From Verrucomicrobiota bacterium (lineage in GTDB: Bacteria > Verrucomicrobiota > Verrucomicrobiia > Verrucomicrobiales > Akkermansiaceae), in assembly GCA_018969605.1 (NCBI GenBank), contig JAGWXY010000002.1, positions 1 through 64,000 on the forward strand: a DNA stretch of 64,000 bases, given 5' to 3'. Below the pieces are notes generated by a model. The model had not been told where the DNA came from and ran no database searches. It worked only from the letters and a program-made list of their open reading frames with translations. Positions 55,271 through 64,000 of this stretch are shown here, one piece after another (the first letter of the stretch is position 1; every line of letters starts with the position of its first letter). The position numbers and the translations under genes were made by a program.

Positions 55271-58200
55271 ATGATGGCCATGTTCATTGGAATGCGACTC
55301 CCTCCTTTATCGAAGTTGACCCATGCGATTTTGATATTCATCGCATGCGCCATGCCGCTGCATGCGGCTCTCGGTCCTAAAGTGCAGTTGAAATCCAAGT
55401 TGTCGCTCAAACAACGGCTGATTTCTGTCACGGTTCCTGAGGGATATTCGAATGTCAGCGTGGAGATGTTCCAGAAGGATTCGGGTTGGAAAAGCATCGC
55501 ATCAGCCGAGGCGAAGACTGGCGTCATGAGATTCAAGTTGCCGTTTTACTCCAAGAATGCGCGTTGGCGGGCCGTAGGTCGCAAGTGGGTTTCGAACCAG
55601 CCAGTCGGATCCCGAAGCAAATTTCCCGCCAAGTTTTACTCGGGTAACAATTCCTTTGATGCGATCAACGGTGCCTCAGGTGGCGGTGGACGCTTGATGA
55701 GCGGCAATGTGGTCCCCATGGCGAGTTCCACCACATCAGACTCAAGCAAGTCTTCGGCGGATGTCAGTCAATTGCCCGAAGAGGCCGACATTTGGAAAAT
55801 CGACGGCAGCACGGTTTATTTTTTCAATCAACTCCGTGGATTGCAGGTTCTCGATTTGTCGAATCCTGCGGATCCTCGCCTCACGGCTAGCCTGAGAATG
55901 CCTGCGCTTGGTCAGGATCTTTATGTGATTCGTGAAGCCGATGGCAGCCGCAGGTTGGTTTTGTTGACGCAAGGTTGGTCGGCTGAGGATGGGCAGTGGA
56001 CGCGGATTTCGTTGGTGAAATTCAACGGGCTTGTTGCTGAAGTAACCCACGAGCAAGAGATCCGAGGCGGTCTCTCGGACAGTCGGTTGGTGGGTGACCG
56101 GCTGATTTTGGTGACATCCGAATGGAAGAGCACATCCGTTTCCTCGGCAGGCGAATGGACATCGGAGAGCCGCATCAGCGAGTGGATTTTGAAACCGGGT
56201 GAGGCCCCATTGGCTGACGGTGAGACGGTGATTGTTGGTGCCAATCCATTGATTGCGGCGGGAGCGGACTGGCTTGCGGTATCCGTGCATCCCCAAGGGG
56301 AATGGAACAAATCGGAGGTGAGTGTTTTTGCGATCAAGCCTTCAGGTCTTGAATCGATGGGCCCGGCGATTCGCACGGAAGGAGCGATCTCCAGCAAGTT
56401 TGCCATTTCCTGGAGCAACCATGTTCTCACGACGGTTTCACACAAGGATCGGTGGACCAGCAATTCGGTATCTGTATTGGAAAATTTCAGGGCCTGGGAT
56501 CCCGAGGTGATTCGTCCGGCAGTTGTCGAGGAGACTCGTCTGGGCATGCTTGAGTTGGCAAAAGGTGAAAACCTTTACGCCACGAGATTCGCGGGTGATC
56601 GGGTTTATGTTGTGACATTTCTGGAAACCGATCCTCTCTGGGTGGTGGATCTGAGAGATCCGGAAAACCCCACGGTTTCCGGTCATTTGGAAGTCCCGGG
56701 TTTTTCGACTTATCTCCAGGCTGTAGGAAACTATCTTTTCTCCGTCGGTTGGGAATCGAATACCGTGGCGGCATCGTTGTTCGATGTCACCGATCCAACC
56801 AAGCCGGGTTTGGTCAAGAGGATCAATCTTGGAGTCGGCTATTCGTACAGCGAGGCGCTTTCGAACGAAAAAGCCGTCAAGGTTCTTCCTGAAGCAGGTC
56901 TCGTGATGATCCCTGTCTCGTCGCCTGATCCCGCCGATGGCAAATGGAAATCGGCTGTTCAACTTTTGGATTTGGATGTGGCAAACGGCGTGCTTTCGGC
57001 AAGGGGAGTCATCGCCCATGAGTTTGAGGCAAGACGCTCCGAGTTGGTGGGCGACGCGCTTGTTTCGATTTCTCAGAGAGAGCTGATTGCTGCTGACATC
57101 ACAAACCGTGATGTGCCATCGATCTTATCGGAAGTTTCGCTCGCTTGGCCTGTCGATGCTTGCCTTGAAGTTGGCGCTCACTTGATCCAGATCGAGGATG
57201 GAAATTGGAATTGGTATTCCGACGATCGTTCCACCGCCCGCATTTCACCGAACGACAACACCGAAGCAATCTACGCCGAGATCGACCTGGGTGAGGGGCG
57301 AGTGAAGATCGCCGAGCGTCGCGGCAACAATCTTTTTGTGCTGCGCGATACGTCCGATCATTGGTCATGGGGTCGTTATCGCATCGCAGGCTGGCCATCG
57401 AGCGGCTCTAACGAGCTCGTTCTCGACATTTACGATGTGTCCAGTCTCCCGATCATGCCTCTTCTTGGATCGGTCGCCGTGCCGTCCGAAAATTCCGGCA
57501 GCCAGCTGTCCTCGGCGCGCTTCCTTTGGCCGCATGAGAATCGCCCGGCCATTCTCATGGAGTCTGGTTTTTCCTACTGGTATGGGTATGTTGTGAAGCC
57601 CGCGCCTGTGGCGATCAGCATGGATGGAACACCGGGCACGACCTCCATCGATACGGCTAGCGTCAAACCCTATTGGATTTCCAACACGAGGCCGCAATTG
57701 CTGGTTTTTGATGTCAGCAACCCCACAGCCCCGAGCGCGAGTAAAGCACTCGACTTTGCCCCTGAGGGTTCGAGGCTGACTGGAACATCTGCTGCCGCCA
57801 ATGGTTTGTTGGTCACGGGAGTTTCTCACGCCTACAATCCGACCACCAAGAGATGGCTTCAAGACTACAGCGCCTATCAGAGCGCTCAAGTGGTTGACGT
57901 TCCAGTCTCCGGGGATGCGGTCATGCGCTCCCTCATGGATCTGCCGGGGGAATTGCTTGCTGTTTCAGAACTCGATAAAAATGGCTTTCTCGCCTTTAGT
58001 GTCCGCAAGGATATTGGTGAACTTCAGGTCAGCGCCTCCGATGGCTATGATGCCTTTCTCGTAAGCACACTCAAGATTCCCGCATACGCACCCTGTGCGG
58101 TGGCTGGCAGGCGGGTTTATGTGGCCGCTGGTAACAAACTTTTTCGCAACTCATTGAGTGAAGGCGGTTCATTTATCGATGAGGGATATTTGGATGTCGG

Positions 58201-58408
58201 TTGGACTCCCTATTCTTTGAGAGCCCTCAATGGCAGCATCGTAGGATCGGGGGGTACTTCGATCCTTGCAACCAAGGCCGGCTCCAACGACATCAAGACC
58301 TGGCAATTCCCCACTTGGAGTGTTTATGCCGACAGGGTGGAAATAGCGGCGGATGGCGATTTGTTGGTGCCTCTTGGGACATATGGAGTGGAGCGACTGA
58401 AGCGCTGA
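55271..58408 (+). CDS. Secreted beta-propeller domain protein
   Basis: Signal peptide; IWKIDGSTVYFFNQLRGLQVLDLSNPADPRL and repeated blade-like segments (VVDLRDPENPTVSGHLEVPGFSTYLQAVGNYLFSVG) resemble the Beta_propel family. Confidence 0.75.
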   Translation: MMAMFIGMRLPPLSKLTHAILIFIACAMPLHAALGPKVQLKSKLSLKQRLISVTVPEGYSNVSVEMFQKDSGWKSIASAEAKTGVMRFKLPFYSKNARWRAVGRKWVSNQPVGSRSKFPAKFYSGNNSFDAINGASGGGGRLMSGNVVPMASSTTSDSSKSSADVSQLPEEADIWKIDGSTVYFFNQLRGLQVLDLSNPADPRLTASLRMPALGQDLYVIREADGSRRLVLLTQGWSAEDGQWTRISLVKFNGLVAEVTHEQEIRGGLSDSRLVGDRLILVTSEWKSTSVSSAGEWTSESRISEWILKPGEAPLADGETVIVGANPLIAAGADWLAVSVHPQGEWNKSEVSVFAIKPSGLESMGPAIRTEGAISSKFAISWSNHVLTTVSHKDRWTSNSVSVLENFRAWDPEVIRPAVVEETRLGMLELAKGENLYATRFAGDRVYVVTFLETDPLWVVDLRDPENPTVSGHLEVPGFSTYLQAVGNYLFSVGWESNTVAASLFDVTDPTKPGLVKRINLGVGYSYSEALSNEKAVKVLPEAGLVMIPVSSPDPADGKWKSAVQLLDLDVANGVLSARGVIAHEFEARRSELVGDALVSISQRELIAADITNRDVPSILSEVSLAWPVDACLEVGAHLIQIEDGNWNWYSDDRSTARISPNDNTEAIYAEIDLGEGRVKIAERRGNNLFVLRDTSDHWSWGRYRIAGWPSSGSNELVLDIYDVSSLPIMPLLGSVAVPSENSGSQLSSARFLWPHENRPAILMESGFSYWYGYVVKPAPVAISMDGTPGTTSIDTASVKPYWISNTRPQLLVFDVSNPTAPSASKALDFAPEGSRLTGTSAAANGLLVTGVSHAYNPTTKRWLQDYSAYQSAQVVDVPVSGDAVMRSLMDLPGELLAVSELDKNGFLAFSVRKDIGELQVSASDGYDAFLVSTLKIPAYAPCAVAGRRVYVAAGNKLFRNSLSEGGSFIDEGYLDVGWTPYSLRALNGSIVGSGGTSILATKAGSNDIKTWQFPTWSVYADRVEIAADGDLLVPLGTYGVERLKR

Positions 58409-58479
58409 TTGGGAGTCATCACTGTATTTTCCAAGCCCGTTCTTGCCATCCATGTTCGGGGCGTTGATCTTCCGTCCGC

Positions 58480-59268
58480 ATGACTCTTTTGGACCGTTTG
58501 GAAAAACGCTTGGGGTGGTTGGCATTTCCGGGCTTGCTGCGGTTTTATGCGATTTTCCATGGCATGGTTTATGTGTTGCAGTGGTTCCGGCCGGATTTGG
58601 GTAAATTGCTGGAGTTTGACCTTGGCCGGATCATGGCAGGGGAGGTGTGGCGGGCGGTGACCTTTTTGTTTGCCTCTTCGGGTTCGATCGGGCCGGGGGT
58701 CTTTGGGATTTTGGCGACTTTGTTTTTCATCATGGTGGCGTTCATGATGAGCGACGCGTTGGAGGAGGCATGGGGGGTGTTTTGCACGACCCTCTTTCAT
58801 TTGACCGGGTTTCTGGGGCTCATACTTGCCAATTTTTTGTTTCCCTCCCTGATGCCGGAGTCGGGCACCTTGATTTATGGTGCCGCGTTTTTTGCGTTTG
58901 CGACGCTGTTTCCGAAGGTTGAGTTCCTGCTGTTTTTCATCCTGCCGGTGCAGGTTCGATTTTTGGCATGGCTGAATGCCGGGATTTGGGTTCTTGCGGT
59001 GCTGCGCGACTGGAGGATGTTACCGTTTCTTCTGCTTGGTTATGCCGGGTATTTGCTTTTTGCAGGGATTCCTGCGCTCAGGGGGAAGCTGAAGAGCGGT
59101 GCGGGCGGGTCGCTGCAGGCGGTTTTGAGGCGGGCAAGCACCGAAAAAGTGGCGGCTTTCCACGCCTGCGCGAAATGTCGGCGAACTGATGTGAGTGATC
59201 CTACTCTTGAGTTCCGGGTTGGGGCTGATGGCCATGAGTACTGCACGGAGCACCTGCCGGACAGGTGA
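58480..59268 (+). CDS. Rhomboid-superfamily-like membrane protein without evident catalytic Ser, with C-terminal Cys-rich segment
   Basis: Multiple hydrophobic helices; GEVWRAVTFLFASSG resembles the rhomboid WR motif; SGTLIYGAAFFAFATLFP at the expected GxSx position lacks Ser; CAKC...CTEH at the C-terminus. Confidence 0.65.
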   Translation: MTLLDRLEKRLGWLAFPGLLRFYAIFHGMVYVLQWFRPDLGKLLEFDLGRIMAGEVWRAVTFLFASSGSIGPGVFGILATLFFIMVAFMMSDALEEAWGVFCTTLFHLTGFLGLILANFLFPSLMPESGTLIYGAAFFAFATLFPKVEFLLFFILPVQVRFLAWLNAGIWVLAVLRDWRMLPFLLLGYAGYLLFAGIPALRGKLKSGAGGSLQAVLRRASTEKVAAFHACAKCRRTDVSDPTLEFRVGADGHEYCTEHLPDR

Positions 59269-59328
59269 GCTTCCGTGCGGTAGGGGTTGCATTCGTAAAA
59301 AAGGTAAACCATAGTTTCCGCGTCACCC

Positions 59329-60927
59329 ATGGCCCTTGAAAATACCCCTGATCAGCCGATTCTAATTCGTTGCCCTTCATGCGGCCAGCGATTCCGGGTG
59401 GGCGATGATTTGGTTGGGCGGCCGGTCGAGTGCGGTGCCTGCGAGAACCGATTCAAGATCACTGAGGATGTGATCATCCGAGGGCGCAAGGTTTATCCCG
59501 GCGAAAGAAATCGCAAGCGTTTGGATTTTTTCCAGCGGGTTCCCCATGCCGAAAATGCGGCAACAAGTGCTTTTTCACCAACTTCGTATGATAACTTTGC
59601 CGATCCTTTGTTTTTCGAGCCTTCGCCACCGCAGCGGATCATTGCGGGCATCATGGGCGCTGGTGTGATGTTGTGCATTGGCATGCTGCTGATTTTTGGG
59701 GCGTCGCGTGGCGGTGTGCTCGACGGCATGGTGACGCTCAACCGGATGGTGATGGGCGGCTTTGCCGGCGGGCTCGGAACGGCCTTGCTGGTTTATGCCA
59801 ATCCAAAAGCGCGAATCAAGGTCTTGAGAATCGGTGCGCTGTGCACTGCGATTTTATTATCCATTCCCTTGTTTTTAACGGAAGGCTCCACGCCGCTCGG
59901 TGAGCAGAATGCAAAGAAGAAGCGTGTCCGCGAGTCAGTTAAAAAAATCGAGGAGGCACCCGATCTGGTGGATTTGAGAAATCGTCTGGGTACGCAGCCT
60001 CTGGAGGAGGAAATCTCGAGGCTAAGGGCCGAAGGCTCGACGCGCCATGCGGCGGGTATCTGGCTCAGGGATCTGCGCGAGCAGAACCGCTTTCTCATTC
60101 GGGATTATGTGCTGCGAGTCACTGGAGCTGATCCGCAGTCGCACTACTACCCGCGTGGCGGAGGCGATTTCCTGATGGTCGTCACAGGCATCACAACACC
60201 CATGGATGATCTTGTAAAATTCTGTAAGCCGCTCGGTGATGTGGTGATGGTGCACTCGGTTCTGCCGATTGTGGAGATCAAGGTACGCAATGAAAATTTC
60301 ATCGAGAACCCGATCGACAAGCTCAGCAACAAGGCGGACCCTGATTTTTACAGGCTCAATCTTGCGGAGTTAAATTCGATCGACCTCGCTCGCATAGAGA
60401 AGGCGGTGAAGCGCCTGATGGATTCTTCGCCAAAGGTGTTGCGGGCCGACATTACCCAAAGGCTTATTGAGTTGCTTGCGGTGGATGAGGTGGACTTCAA
60501 GGCGGAAATTTGTTCCGCGTTGGCTGTTTGGTCCGAGGTGCCCGGGACTGCGGGCACGGTTGCGTTGAAACAGGCTGCAAAGAATGTATCGAGAGATTTA
60601 GAGGTGCCCAAGGAGATGATTGCCCTCGTGGTTAAGGAAGGCATTACCGATGTGATCTCGATTTTGGATAAGTTGTGGCAGAAAAATCCGACTGATTGGG
60701 AAGCCTTGTATGCGGATGTCGGGCCTGCTGCCGAGAAGGAATTATTGGCGCATGCTGCCATCAATGATGATGGTCGTCGTCGGTCTTTGGTGCGCATTCT
60801 TGGCAAGGTTGGCGGAAAAGACAGCCTGCAGGCGCTTGAGTCGATGAAGGCCACGGCTACCGAGCCTGAGCTGAGGGTGCTGATCGACAATTCGCTTGCG
60901 GCGATCCGTTCGCGCATTTCGCAGTGA
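59329..60927 (+). CDS. Membrane protein with N-terminal zinc ribbon (MJ0042-like) and C-terminal helical region
   Basis: IRCPSCGQRFRVGDDLVGRPVECGACENRFKITED; hydrophobic segments GVMLCIGMLLIFGAS and IGALCTAILLSIPLFL; helical C-terminal part. Confidence 0.7.
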   Translation: MALENTPDQPILIRCPSCGQRFRVGDDLVGRPVECGACENRFKITEDVIIRGRKVYPGERNRKRLDFFQRVPHAENAATSAFSPTSYDNFADPLFFEPSPPQRIIAGIMGAGVMLCIGMLLIFGASRGGVLDGMVTLNRMVMGGFAGGLGTALLVYANPKARIKVLRIGALCTAILLSIPLFLTEGSTPLGEQNAKKKRVRESVKKIEEAPDLVDLRNRLGTQPLEEEISRLRAEGSTRHAAGIWLRDLREQNRFLIRDYVLRVTGADPQSHYYPRGGGDFLMVVTGITTPMDDLVKFCKPLGDVVMVHSVLPIVEIKVRNENFIENPIDKLSNKADPDFYRLNLAELNSIDLARIEKAVKRLMDSSPKVLRADITQRLIELLAVDEVDFKAEICSALAVWSEVPGTAGTVALKQAAKNVSRDLEVPKEMIALVVKEGITDVISILDKLWQKNPTDWEALYADVGPAAEKELLAHAAINDDGRRRSLVRILGKVGGKDSLQALESMKATATEPELRVLIDNSLAAIRSRISQ

Positions 60928-61001
60928 GTGCGTGTGTGCCGCTGCGGCGCATCCGTTCTTGCGATTGGTGCGATCACCGTTAGGATACCGGCCTGTCATT
61001 T

Positions 61002-61445
61002 ATGTTCAGCGCCAAGCAGTTATCCACCGAACAAGTCGCTTCGCTTCACCAATGGGCCGCCGAGGGGGCGTCGATGTACGACCTCCAGCGCCGCGTGAAA
61101 GAGGAATTCGGCATTTCGCTCACCTACATGGACACAAGGTTTCTGGTGCTGGATCTTGGCATCAACCTTGTCGAAGCAGTGGTCGAAGAGCCGAAGCTTG
61201 AGGAAAAACCCGCGCCGACGCCGACTGGCAAGGTGAGTGTGACGATGGACACGCTTGCGCTGCCCGGGGCATTGGTCAGCGGCAAGGTTGAGTTCTCAGA
61301 TGGCGAGACGGCGATCTGGATGCTCGATCAATCGGGGCGCCCTGGTCTTGATCCCGACACTGCGGGCTACCGTCCGTCGCAACCGGACATCGTGGAGTTT
61401 CAAAAGCAACTTCGCATGCTGCTTGAGAGCAGCGGGAGTTATTGA
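61002..61445 (+). CDS. Conserved hypothetical protein
   Basis: 147 aa in good coding context; N-terminal region QVASLHQWAAEGASMYDLQRRVKEEFGISLTYMDTRFLVLDL. Confidence 0.65.
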   Translation: MFSAKQLSTEQVASLHQWAAEGASMYDLQRRVKEEFGISLTYMDTRFLVLDLGINLVEAVVEEPKLEEKPAPTPTGKVSVTMDTLALPGALVSGKVEFSDGETAIWMLDQSGRPGLDPDTAGYRPSQPDIVEFQKQLRMLLESSGSY

Positions 61446-61501
61446 TTTTTTGCCGTTCCAAAAAACCCACAGAAACATCGTCGCTGCTGCGGCTTTGTCC
61501 C

Positions 61502-64000
61502 ATGAGCATGCATCTTGAGCGACTGATTGTTTCGCCGGTTCCGTTGTCGGTGGCCTTGTGCTTGTCGCTGCTTGTGTCATGCAAGCCGGAGCGGCGTGCG
61601 GTGGAAAAAAATGCGGGCCATGAGGGAGCGGCGCATCGTGAAAGCGCCGAATTGCGGCTGCGGCAAAGTTTGGCCGAGGCGCGGATCGCCTTGGCGCAGC
61701 TGGAGCAGGATGCGGGCGCGGCGGATCATGCCTTGCTGCATGCGGTTTCGGCGTTGGAGGCCGATCCCGCGTCGGCCAAGGCGCGTGACCTCGTGGCGGA
61801 GATTTTTTCGGGTCATGCCTGGGCGATGCATGAAGTGCGGATCCATATCGGCAGCAAGGTCGACCACCTGCTCTTTCGCGAACCTGATAGCTTGTGGGTT
61901 GCATCATCGAAAGAATGGAACACGGTCTCGAGGTGGAGTCCCGAAACGCTCACGGTCGAGGCGGTGCTTTTTCCGCTGAAAGGTGGCGTGGTGCGCAGCA
62001 TGGTTGTTGATCCGAGCGGGCAGTGGATGGTCGTCGACCGCCAAGGCCGCGCGCTGTTGTGTGACGCGCGATCGCTCAAGCCGATTCGTGACATCGGTGT
62101 TCTTCCTGAGGGCATGACGCCATCGTCGGCGATTGCGTTTTCGTCGGACGGATTGCTGATGGCGCATCCGGCGCTTGATGCGGCCGATGCGCGGAAACTG
62201 GTTTGGCATTTGCGCGATGCGAAATCCGGCGAGATCATCCGGAGTTCGGAGCCCTTTGCCGAATCTTCGCGACGACCGCTGGCCGCATTTCTCGATCGCA
62301 AGGAATGCAAGGTCATGCATTCCGATGGCTCGTTGTGGGTCATGCCGGTGTTGCCGCTGCAGTCATGCCGCTGGGAAGATGCGAAGAAGCCGCTTGATTT
62401 GAAGCATGCCAGTTACATGCCGGATGGTCAGTCGGCGCATGTCTGGGCGGAGAAAAGCCCGCATGATGAAGCGCATGTGATGGTGATGCCATCCGGTGTA
62501 GCGCTTGAGGGATCCGCGGAGCTGCTGAAACAGCACCCGTGGAGCTTGCAGCCCTCGGTTTGGAGCGGGCTTTACCGGGGTTTTTCGCGAGCGCCGCGTG
62601 TTGACGGTGATTGCATGTGGGCGGGAAATGGAAATGCGGCGCCGATTCGCAGTGAGGGGCGCATCTGTGCGGCGCATCAGTCGCGCAATCATGTGATGGT
62701 TGCCAACGAGCGCGGGCACATTGATTTTTTCCGGACCATTGCGATGCCGCTCAAGCATGGTGGAAAGCACGAGTCGCGTGTGGTTGATCCATCGGTGCTT
62801 GCGTCATTGCAAAAAATCGCCTGCGCGCTCACCGGGCTGGGTCTTGATATAAAGTTCGGTGAGATGGTCAAGCATGATGCGGAGGCGAGGTTTGCCGCGG
62901 CTCGCGCCTGTGATTTTGATTTGTTGGCGGATGTTTTTCCTGAGGTGGATTTCGGCGGTTTTCGCGAGGCACTCGATGGCATGGAATTTCGCCAGAGCAA
63001 CGATCTGTCGGTTTCGATGCTCGAATCGCGATTGGTTGATGCTGACCCACACGGCGCGGGTGATGGTGCGGAAATTGCCGAGTTGTTTGCATCGGGTGAC
63101 GTGCCGCGTATCATTGCTTCGATTGAGAGTGTCGATCCAAGCGGTGCCGCGGCAGCCAAGCATTTGCAGTTCGCGTTGGCGTCGTCCGAGGCATTGCTCA
63201 TCGAGGCCTGCCTGAGGCGCTTTTCCGACATGCCGGCGGTCTTGCAGAAACTCGCGAATTCGCGCATCGCATGGCTGCAGCAGCGCAAGGCCGATGCGAT
63301 CGCATCGTGGCCCGAGCCGTTTCCCGAATATGAATCCATCCGCCTTGCAGAAGACTGGCAGGGTTGGGAGCAGGCGGACTTTGCCTCGGCGTTTCATGCT
63401 TTGCGCGAGTGTGTGACCAAGGAAATTGATTCGCTGAAATTGCCGCCCCAGCCATCGGTTGAGCAATTGCAGGCTTTGGCTGCGCGATTTGAGGATCATG
63501 AAACCATGCGTGCCGTGGGCCGTACGCGTTATGCCAAGGCATGCATCGAAGCCGCGTTCGGATTTTGCAAGTTCAAGAGTCACGGGCAGACCGCGCTGAC
63601 GCTTGCCACGCGGGCGCGGAATCTTGGTCATTCGCCCGAGCCATGTCTTCGTGCCGAGGCGATGGCTTACACGGCGCTTGGCGATTATCGCAAGGCGCAT
63701 GATCGATGGTTGTTGCTGATCACCGAATTTCCTGTCGCGACGCATGAATCCGGCGACTATGCCGAGGCTGCCTACACGGCCTTTGAGAGTGGTGATGCGA
63801 GGCAGGCGATGGAGATTCTGATCACCGGCATGCATCGCTTCCCGCGCGATGCGGATTTTGCCTTGCGTGCAGGATGGATCGCATTGCTTACGGATCATGA
63901 TGAGCGGGCCTATCGGTTTTTGTTGGGCGGTCAGCAGATCGGGTATCGTGCGGAGAAAGTAGAAAATGCCACAGCCTTGCTTGCGATTGCGGCGATGCAA
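61502..64000 (+). CDS. Probable lipoprotein with WD-like and TPR-like regions (truncated at window edge)
   Basis: Not in the ORF track. From ATG 61502: MSMHLERLIVSPVPLSVALCLSLLVSCKPERRAVEKNAGHEGAAHRESAELRLRQSLAEARIALAQLEQDAGAADHALLHAVSALEADP..., with lipobox-like LLVSC. Confidence 0.75.
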   Translation, partial: MSMHLERLIVSPVPLSVALCLSLLVSCKPERRAVEKNAGHEGAAHRESAELRLRQSLAEARIALAQLEQDAGAADHALLHAVSALEADPASAKARDLVAEIFSGHAWAMHEVRIHIGSKVDHLLFREPDSLWVASSKEWNTVSRWSPETLTVEAVLFPLKGGVVRSMVVDPSGQWMVVDRQGRALLCDARSLKPIRDIGVLPEGMTPSSAIAFSSDGLLMAHPALDAADARKLVWHLRDAKSGEIIRSSEPFAESSRRPLAAFLDRKECKVMHSDGSLWVMPVLPLQSCRWEDAKKPLDLKHASYMPDGQSAHVWAEKSPHDEAHVMVMPSGVALEGSAELLKQHPWSLQPSVWSGLYRGFSRAPRVDGDCMWAGNGNAAPIRSEGRICAAHQSRNHVMVANERGHIDFFRTIAMPLKHGGKHESRVVDPSVLASLQKIACALTGLGLDIKFGEMVKHDAEARFAAARACDFDLLADVFPEVDFGGFREALDGMEFRQSNDLSVSMLESRLVDADPHGAGDGAEIAELFASGDVPRIIASIESVDPSGAAAAKHLQFALASSEALLIEACLRRFSDMPAVLQKLANSRIAWLQQRKADAIASWPEPFPEYESIRLAEDWQGWEQADFASAFHALRECVTKEIDSLKLPPQPSVEQLQALAARFEDHETMRAVGRTRYAKACIEAAFGFCKFKSHGQTALTLATRARNLGHSPEPCLRAEAMAYTALGDYRKAHDRWLLLITEFPVATHESGDYAEAAYTAFESGDARQAMEILITGMHRFPRDADFALRAGWIALLTDHDERAYRFLLGGQQIGYRAEKVENATALLAIAAMQ

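Noticed and set aside
1-64000. CRISPR arrays, tRNA/rRNA genes, prophage, IS elements, defence systems
   Set aside because: No regularly spaced repeats, recognisable RNA genes, transposases, integrases or defence-type proteins were apparent by eye; tRNAscan-SE and IS searches would be needed to exclude them fully.

Overview
The window looks like a chromosomal carbohydrate-catabolism region of a Verrucomicrobiota-type bacterium. That assignment is inferred from the PEP-CTERM tail, DUF4091/GEVED-type secreted proteins, DUF5107 genes and family mix; no taxonomic marker was checked. Positions 1-28.5 kb carry secreted and intracellular glycan-degrading genes: CBM9-like/GH-like, GHL6/GH42-trimerization-like, two DUF4091/GH123-like, GH36, GH2 beta-mannosidase and DUF5107 proteins, plus two GntR-HTH/LacI-sensor hybrid regulators. 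Positions 29.66-44.53 kb form one long same-strand gene run with six ATGA/GTGA stop-start overlaps. It encodes SDRs, an aldose epimerase-like protein, two enolase-superfamily dehydratases, two PIG-L deacetylases, a glycosidase-like protein, a tandem bacterial-microcompartment (BMC) shell protein, a CoA-transferase, a thiolase, an alpha/beta hydrolase, an SMP-30 lactonase and a DapA-family aldolase. The aldolase ends in a linker plus amphipathic helix (DVDSIVAAVLKKMG) that resembles a BMC encapsulation peptide. The most interesting candidate is this operon: a possible undescribed microcompartment-associated, non-phosphorylative sugar-acid pathway joined to beta-ketoacid/thiolase chemistry, with no recognisable pentamer (BMC-P) gene in the window. 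Positions 44.8-50.7 kb hold DUF5107 and GH38 alpha-mannosidase genes and a third hybrid regulator. Positions 50.9-64 kb are mainly housekeeping or conserved genes: MazG, rhomboid, a short ALDH-like protein, GcvH, GcvT, a beta-propeller protein and zinc-ribbon membrane proteins. I saw no rRNA, tRNA, CRISPR array or intact mobile element. All family calls come from reading motifs by eye, not from searches.
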